Assembly (NCBI GenBank): GCA_965116325.1
Contig: OZ220675.1
Location: 2,046,001-2,110,000 of the forward strand
Source of the DNA: JAGWBF01 sp965116325
GTDB lineage: Bacteria > Chloroflexota > Dehalococcoidia > Lucifugimonadales > JAGWBF01
DNA length: 64,000 bases
Reading direction: 5' to 3'
The translations under genes and the position numbers were made by a program. The notes beneath the pieces were generated by a model. The model saw only the letters and a list, made by a program, of their open reading frames with translations, had not been told where the DNA came from and searched no databases. Each line of letters begins with the position of its first letter. Position 1 is the first letter of the stretch. This document shows, piece after piece, positions 59,683 to 64,000 of this stretch.

Positions 59683-60662
59683 CGGAGCTGGTCCGTTACA
59701 CCTCCATCAACGGATGGGAGGAAGCTTGGCAAAGCCTTCTCCAGCGATGCGCCTTCGACGCTCCTTTCTTGACACCGCGCTGGCAGCAAGCTTGGTGGGA
59801 CGAGTATGGCGATAGCTCGGAGACCCACCTCCTCCTGATGACGGGTGACGAGGGCCTTAGCGCCATAGCGCCCCTGTCCAGGCGGAATGGGGAGATGACC
59901 TTCATAGGCGACCCTAATGTGTGCGACTACGCCGATTTCCTCGTATCCCAGGATGCTGAGGACCAGTTTTATCCTATGCTGCTTAACTACCTGGATGAGG
60001 AGGAGTGGCAAGAGCTGAAGTTGTTCTCCCTTCCCGAGGAGTCACCTACCTTGACCAAGCTGCCTGGCTTGGCCCGGGAACGGGGCTACCTGGTGGACAT
60101 CGAAGAGGAAGACGTTGCCCCGGGGGTTGCGTTACCCGACACCTGGGACGAATACCTGGGCAACCTGAGCAAGAAGGACCGGCACGAGCTGCGGCGCAAG
60201 ATGCGCAGGCTGGAGTCCTACGATCAGGGTTTCGGTTGGTATGGGCTTACGGACTCGGAGGAGGTTGGGGCATCCCTGGATGATTTCTTTGTTCTCATGA
60301 GAAAAAGCAGAGAAGAAAAAAGTCTCTTCCTCACCGGGCCTCGGGAGAGCTTCTTCCGGTCCATGGTCATGAACCTGTCCCATGCCGGCCTGCTGAAGCT
60401 TTTCTTCCTGGAGTTGGGCGGCATGAAAGTGGCGGCGGCCCTGTGCTTCGACTACGACTCCAAGCGCTTCCTGTACAACAGCGGCTTGGACCCGGACTAC
60501 AAATACTACAGCGTTGGACTGCTGCTGCATGCCCTATGCATCGGGGATGCAATCGAGGGCGGCAGGTCCTACTTTGACTTTCTGCGGGGACCGGAACCCT
60601 ACAAGTACGATCTGGGTGGGAAGAACAGGGTCATATACCGCATGGTGGTGACACGCTCTTGA
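59679..60662 (+). CDS. FemAB/BioF2-type acyltransferase (GNAT_acetyltr_6-like)
   Basis: A 327-residue protein of the BioF2-like acetyltransferase group (CelD/FemAB fold), commonly found near cell-envelope polysaccharide genes. Landmarks are TPRWQQAWWDEYGD at the start, LSKKDRHELRRKMRRLE in the middle and KVAAALCFDYDSKRFLYNSGLDPDY and YFDFLRGPEPYKYDLG at the end. It probably transfers an acyl or aminoacyl group to a surface sugar or peptide. It overlaps folE (GTGA) and the glycosyltransferase gene (TTGA), so it is read in one operon with them. Confidence 0.82.
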   Translation: MTELVRYTSINGWEEAWQSLLQRCAFDAPFLTPRWQQAWWDEYGDSSETHLLLMTGDEGLSAIAPLSRRNGEMTFIGDPNVCDYADFLVSQDAEDQFYPMLLNYLDEEEWQELKLFSLPEESPTLTKLPGLARERGYLVDIEEEDVAPGVALPDTWDEYLGNLSKKDRHELRRKMRRLESYDQGFGWYGLTDSEEVGASLDDFFVLMRKSREEKSLFLTGPRESFFRSMVMNLSHAGLLKLFFLELGGMKVAAALCFDYDSKRFLYNSGLDPDYKYYSVGLLLHALCIGDAIEGGRSYFDFLRGPEPYKYDLGGKNRVIYRMVVTRS

Positions 60663-61882
60663 ACGTTGCCCATGTTGCCCTGGTTAGTTTCCACACCTGC
60701 CCCTTGGCCAGTCCGGGCGAAGGGAAGGCGGGGGGAATGAACGTATATGTCAGGGAACTCGCCAGGTGTTTCAGCGCCATGGGTGTGAAAGTTGATCTCT
60801 ACACCCGCCGCCATGCCGACCATGAGGCAGAGGTGGGCCAGGTGGACGAAAACATTCGCGTAGTCCACTTGGGCGGCGGGCCAATCGACGCCCCCCTCAG
60901 CACTTACCCCCAGTATCTGCCCGACTTTCTGGCCAATGTACTTGGCTTTATCGATGGCAACAACCTTCATTACGATGTGGTCCACTCCCACTACTGGCTG
61001 TCGGCTTGGGTCGGGCAGAGGGTTGCCAAGGCCAGGGATATGGTCCACTGCGTAACCTTCCACACCTTGGCCCAGCTCAAGGTCCAGGCAAAGGCGGGCG
61101 AGACCGAGTCGTCCATGCGCTTCGATGTGGAGAGGGAGAGCATGGCTTCGGCGGACATGGTGGTGGCTTCCAGCCCCCACGAGCGAGAGGCAATGGTGCG
61201 CTTCTACGATGCTCCCAGGGAGCGCATTCAGGTGGTGCCGTGCGGCGTCGATCTGTCCTTGTTCCGGCCCCTGGATATCGGAGAGTCGAGAAAGAAGCTG
61301 GGGCTGAACGGCGAAAAGGTCATCATCTACGTGGGACGTGTGGAGCCTATCAAGGGCTTGGACCTGCTCCTCAGAAGCACAGCCATGATGGAGGGCAGGG
61401 AAGCCCTCAAAGTCCTGATCGTGGGCGGAAACCTCTCCCAGGAAGAGGAAGTCCAGAAGCTGAAGGACTTGGCCGACGAGCTGGGTATCTCTAACATTAC
61501 CGAGTTCATAGGGATCGTGGACCAGAAGCACCTTCCTATGTACTACAGCGCAGCGGATGTATGCGTGGTCCCATCCCACTACGAAAGCTTCGGCTTGGCG
61601 GCCCTGGAATCCCTGGCCTGCGGCACCCCTGTGGTCGCAACCCGGGTGGGAGGACTGCCGGCCGTTGTCCAGCATGGACGTAACGGTTACCTGATGCCCT
61701 GGCGGTGTCCGGAACCCTTCGCCAACTCGATGGAGGTCATTCTCTATAGCGAGGGCCTGCAAAGAAGCATGAGCGTGGAGGCCAGGAAACGAGCGGAGGG
61801 AATGGGCTGGGAGAACGTGGCCCGGGAGACCTTCCGGCTCTATGACTTGGTCTGCCAAGGCATTTCCGTGCCAAAGGATTAG
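60659..61882 (+). CDS. GT4-family glycosyltransferase, MshA-like
   Basis: A 407-residue retaining glycosyltransferase with the GT-B fold. The N-terminus (SFHTCPLASPGEGKAGGMNVYVRELA, in two parts) and VVHSHYWLSAWVGQRVA are close to MshA, which joins GlcNAc to inositol phosphate in mycothiol synthesis, and to sucrose-phosphate synthases. The sugar-nucleotide site has YVGRVEPIKGLDLLL and the EX7E motif Glu309-Glu317 (HYESFGLAALESLACG). The start is TTG, overlapping the upstream gene. A MshD-like and a PIG-L (MshB-like) gene follow within 2 kb. Confidence 0.86.
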   Translation: MNVAHVALVSFHTCPLASPGEGKAGGMNVYVRELARCFSAMGVKVDLYTRRHADHEAEVGQVDENIRVVHLGGGPIDAPLSTYPQYLPDFLANVLGFIDGNNLHYDVVHSHYWLSAWVGQRVAKARDMVHCVTFHTLAQLKVQAKAGETESSMRFDVERESMASADMVVASSPHEREAMVRFYDAPRERIQVVPCGVDLSLFRPLDIGESRKKLGLNGEKVIIYVGRVEPIKGLDLLLRSTAMMEGREALKVLIVGGNLSQEEEVQKLKDLADELGISNITEFIGIVDQKHLPMYYSAADVCVVPSHYESFGLAALESLACGTPVVATRVGGLPAVVQHGRNGYLMPWRCPEPFANSMEVILYSEGLQRSMSVEARKRAEGMGWENVARETFRLYDLVCQGISVPKD

Positions 61883-61884
61883 CT

Positions 61885-62619
61885 GTGCGGTGGCCTAATA
61901 GAGCCGTAGGGTCTGCTGGCCGTCATCTCCGGTCCACGTTGATAGCTGGCTTCCTCATTGTGATGCCGGTGATTGTCACCGTCCTTGTTCTGGGTTTCTT
62001 TCTCAATATCTTTGAAAACGTCCTGAAGGAACCCCTGGATGCCGCGGTGCCCGGCGGCTACAGGCCGGGAATGGGGATCGGCGCCCTCCTTGTAATCATC
62101 TATCTCATAGGGCTAGCTGCCACCTTCGTGCTTGGCCGGAGGCTGCTGGACGTTGGGCACGGGCTGGTCGACATGATCCCCGTTGTGCGAGGTATATATC
62201 GAACTGCCAGGCAGGCCATGGATATCCTGACAGCGGTTACCTCACCCGAAACGAGCAAATACAGCACCGTTGTCCTGGTGGAGTTTCCCGGCTATGGGCT
62301 CAGGTCTCTCGGCCTCGTAACTTCTACCATTGAAGACCAGGATGGCAAGACTCTCCTTGCCGTGTATATGCCCACATCGCCCTTTCCCACCTCAGGGTTC
62401 CTGGTGTTCCTGCCCCCGGAGCAAGTAAGCACAACTAGCATCAGCGTGGATGATGCGATGAAGTTGATCATCTCAGCGGGGATCGTATCGCCCGGCAAGG
62501 TCGAATCGGACCCGCAGGCGGCCCCCATCTGGGTGCCGGCGTCCCGGGAAGAAATGGCAGACAAGGGTGTCCTAACCGAGGACCCCAGGGGAAGTCAGAG
62601 AGAAGCTTCGAACCAGTGA
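61885..62619 (+). CDS. DUF502 membrane protein
   Basis: A 244-residue DUF502 protein with two membrane helices (about 19-42 and 68-90), then VVRGIYRTARQAMDIL and a beta-rich domain with PFPTSGFLVFLPPEQV. DUF502 proteins are widespread in bacteria and plants (LIKE-COV) and have no proven biochemical role. The GTG start is two bases after the glycosyltransferase stop, so it ends the thrC-folE operon. Its last 25 bases overlap the end of the convergent GNAT gene. Confidence 0.86.
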   Translation: MRWPNRAVGSAGRHLRSTLIAGFLIVMPVIVTVLVLGFFLNIFENVLKEPLDAAVPGGYRPGMGIGALLVIIYLIGLAATFVLGRRLLDVGHGLVDMIPVVRGIYRTARQAMDILTAVTSPETSKYSTVVLVEFPGYGLRSLGLVTSTIEDQDGKTLLAVYMPTSPFPTSGFLVFLPPEQVSTTSISVDDAMKLIISAGIVSPGKVESDPQAAPIWVPASREEMADKGVLTEDPRGSQREASNQ

Positions 62620-63485
62620 AGCTCCTCTACGACCTTGAATCCTATGGAGCTGTATAGCTTTACGGCAGGCGTGTTCTCAGAATCGACGTCTAGCTGGATG
62701 TGTTTCACTTCTCGTGACCTCAGGTACTCCATGCCTGCCAGAAGCACAGGCTTGCTCAACCCTTTGCCCCTGAAGGCCGGGTCGATCCCAATCATGCTGA
62801 TTACGCCGAAGGAGTGTGGGCCCTCTCCCAGGGTGCAGGTCCAGCAGTAGCCTACAGTTGATGCATCGTTCCTCAACAGAATTATCCCCTCGTGGGGGCT
62901 GATGGTCATCTCGGCGCGATACGCGATCTCTTCCGATGTGTTGGGGCAAAATCCCCAGTGACCGCCGAAGGCTGCGTTCTGAATGCCCGTCAGCTCATCG
63001 GCGTTACCCGGACGGTAACGCGCCAAGCTCAATCCTTCCGGCGCTTCGACCGGAGGCAGCTCCGGTTCTTGCCAACGCATGAGCCAGTAAGTCCGCACCT
63101 TTGCCAGCCCCTCTTGCTGCAGAAGGGTCGGCCAGGGCCCCAGAGGAGACACGCAGACGTGAAGCACCCCGGACCCCATGTTCTCAGCGTGGGAAATCGC
63201 TGTATGCACCAATGCGCTTTGCAGGGAAGGTTCGATGTGCTCCGGGTGGAGCCACATCTCCAGCACCGCCCTGCCAATGGGAGGCTCCGGGTGGACCAGG
63301 GAGGCGGCTACCAGCTCGCCGCCCTCTTCGAACAACGTGCAGTTGCTCTCGGGGAGCAGGCCGGGACGGCCAAGGTCCTCAGCCAGGAGTTCTTCGGTCC
63401 TCAACCCCTCTTCAGAGGGATTTGCCATGCCCATAAGCTGGGTTAGTTGGGGGAGGTCAGCCCACGTGAACTTGCGGACATCCAA
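62595..63485 (-). CDS. Tandem-GNAT acetyltransferase, mycothiol synthase (MshD)-like
   Basis: A 296-residue protein with two GNAT domains, the layout of MshD. The N-terminal half is degenerate (MWLHPEHIEPSLQSALVHTAI). The C-terminal half holds the working acetyl-CoA loop (GIDPAFRGKGLSKPVLLAG) and the family end VDSENTPAVKLYSSIGFKV. MshD acetylates the Cys amine of Cys-GlcN-Ins. The start is TTG at 63485 with GAGG upstream. Its probable leader carries a promoter (63659-63687) and an intrinsic terminator (63529-63562). Other tandem GNAT enzymes exist, so MshD is a suggestion supported by its neighbours. Confidence 0.8.
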   Translation of the reverse strand: MDVRKFTWADLPQLTQLMGMANPSEEGLRTEELLAEDLGRPGLLPESNCTLFEEGGELVAASLVHPEPPIGRAVLEMWLHPEHIEPSLQSALVHTAISHAENMGSGVLHVCVSPLGPWPTLLQQEGLAKVRTYWLMRWQEPELPPVEAPEGLSLARYRPGNADELTGIQNAAFGGHWGFCPNTSEEIAYRAEMTISPHEGIILLRNDASTVGYCWTCTLGEGPHSFGVISMIGIDPAFRGKGLSKPVLLAGMEYLRSREVKHIQLDVDSENTPAVKLYSSIGFKVVEELHWFEASL

Positions 63486-63528
63486 CGATCGGCCTCATTG
63501 TCTGGATCTGGGTCTGGTTCCGGGCTAC

Positions 63529-63562
63529 AAAAAAGGTGGCCCCATTCTATGCAAGGCCACCT
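63529..63562 (-). terminator. Intrinsic terminator in the leader of the MshD-like gene
   Basis: On the minus strand AGGTGGCC (63562-63555) pairs perfectly with GGCCACCT (63541-63534) and runs straight into TTTTTT (63534-63529). No minus-strand gene precedes it in the window, so it either ends a small RNA from the promoter at 63659-63687 or attenuates the downstream gene. Confidence 0.7.
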
Positions 63563-63658
63563 GGTCGCTGATAGCTGCCTGAAGCAGGTCCTCGACTAGT
63601 TCTCTAAGGCGCGCCGACCATCCAGCCGGCCGAACCCATGCCTTGACAGGCATAGGCG

Positions 63659-63687
63659 ATTGTAGCAAAGTATCGAACTGCGAACAA
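63659..63687 (-). promoter_or_regulatory. Minus-strand promoter ahead of the leader terminator
   Basis: TTGTTC (63682-63687) and TACAAT (63659-63664) are 17 bases apart on the minus strand. A start near 63652 would give a ~120-base transcript to the terminator or a ~170-base leader to the MshD-like gene. Confidence 0.5.
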
Positions 63688-63709
63688 GGGCAGATAGGGA
63701 GGTTGGTGA

Positions 63710-64000
63710 ATGGTCGAAGCTCCGGGCACAGCCTTGGTGGTGATACCCCATCCGGACGATGCCGAAGGCTGGTGTGGGGGCACTGTTGCTTCCTGGATAG
63801 GCCAGGGCACCAAGGTGTTTTACGTCCTGTGCACCGATGGCAGCAAGGGCTCCGACGACCCCAACACCGACCCCGTCCAGCTTGCCGCGACCAGGGAGCA
63901 GGAGCAGTTGGATGCTGCTGAGGTGCTGGGGGTGAAGGAGGTTGTGCTGCTGCATCATCCCGATGGCGAGCTGGAGGACAACGGGGAGCTTCGCCGTGAA
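63710..64000 (+). CDS. PIG-L (LmbE/MshB-like) deacetylase, 3' end outside window
   Basis: The first 97 residues of a zinc-dependent N-acetylglucosaminyl deacetylase-like protein. The zinc motif HPDD is at residues 14-17 in LVVIPHPDDAEGWCGGTVA. YVLCTDGSKGSDDP and REQEQLDAAEVLGVKEVVLLHHPDGEL follow the family. MshB and BshB of thiol synthesis and LmbE-type enzymes belong here. The ATG at 63710 has GGGAGG seven bases upstream. The frame is open to the window edge. It is divergent from the MshD-like gene. Confidence 0.85.
   Translation, partial: MVEAPGTALVVIPHPDDAEGWCGGTVASWIGQGTKVFYVLCTDGSKGSDDPNTDPVQLAATREQEQLDAAEVLGVKEVVLLHHPDGELEDNGELRRE

Noticed and set aside
63529..63660. A T-box riboswitch in the leader of the MshD-like gene
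   Set aside because: The GGTGGCC of the terminator recalls the T-box sequence, but the conserved AGGGTGGNACCGCG and stem I features are not present.

Overview
The window is GC-rich bacterial chromosome with tightly packed genes, many TTG and GTG starts, many 1-11 base overlaps and very little non-coding DNA. There is no rRNA, phage, integrase, insertion sequence or CRISPR array. The gene mix suggests a free-living, heterotrophic member of the Chloroflexota, possibly of the SAR202/Dehalococcoidia type: fused CydDC-like exporter, luciferase-type monooxygenase, several M20 and PF04909 amidohydrolases, LutABC, MeaB, long ThyX, Tat proteins and tRNA-Sec. That placement is inference; no marker was compared with a database.

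Layout. 1-8.3 kb: end of a Nudix hydrolase, a very long VWA protein, and a minus-strand Gld-type ABC operon (ATPase, permease, GldG-like, DUF4340). 8.5-12.6 kb: polyamine genes (AdoMet decarboxylase, agmatinase), a cysteine desulfurase, a membrane-anchored unknown and a polyprenol-kinase-like protein. 12.6-16.7 kb: two tandem M20 amidohydrolases facing a glycerate kinase broken by a one-base frameshift. 16.7-23.4 kb: operon lutA-lutB-lutC-MNT-HEPN, with a GMC oxidoreductase and an amidohydrolase on the other strand. 23.5-29.2 kb: a solute-binding lipoprotein and a 1206-residue fused ABC exporter. 29.2-36.9 kb: glnS, then a catabolic island with a luciferase-type monooxygenase, two alpha/beta hydrolases, a RidA protein, two isochorismatase-fold hydrolases and a LysR regulator. 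At family level this resembles the Rut pyrimidine-degradation pathway. 37-39.6 kb: a 54-residue unknown protein, PncC/CinA, an arsenite-methyltransferase-like enzyme, a second RidA protein, selenocysteine tRNA and thioredoxin. 39.6-43.1 kb: a repeat patch, an RlmD-Maf fusion, and TatA-TatC facing another TatA. 43.2-47.3 kb: dihydrolipoamide dehydrogenase, the E2 acyltransferase and a double-length ThyX. 47.4-53.8 kb: a HesB-type protein, MeaB, DUF429, HPF, the stomatin/NfeD pair and glyA. 54-62.6 kb: rpsF-ssb-rpsR, a SurA-like foldase, hom, thrC, folE, a FemAB/BioF2-type acyltransferase, a MshA-like glycosyltransferase and DUF502. 62.6-64 kb: a MshD-like double GNAT protein and the start of a PIG-L deacetylase.

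The most interesting signals are: the tRNA-Sec gene; the Rut-like island with one isochorismatase lacking its catalytic Cys; the HEPN/degenerate-MNT pair at the end of the lut operon; a MshA/MshD/MshB-like trio suggesting a low-molecular-weight thiol; the RlmD-Maf fusion; S6 with a long acidic tail; and two leaders (glyA and the MshD-like gene) where a promoter is followed by an intrinsic terminator before the start codon.
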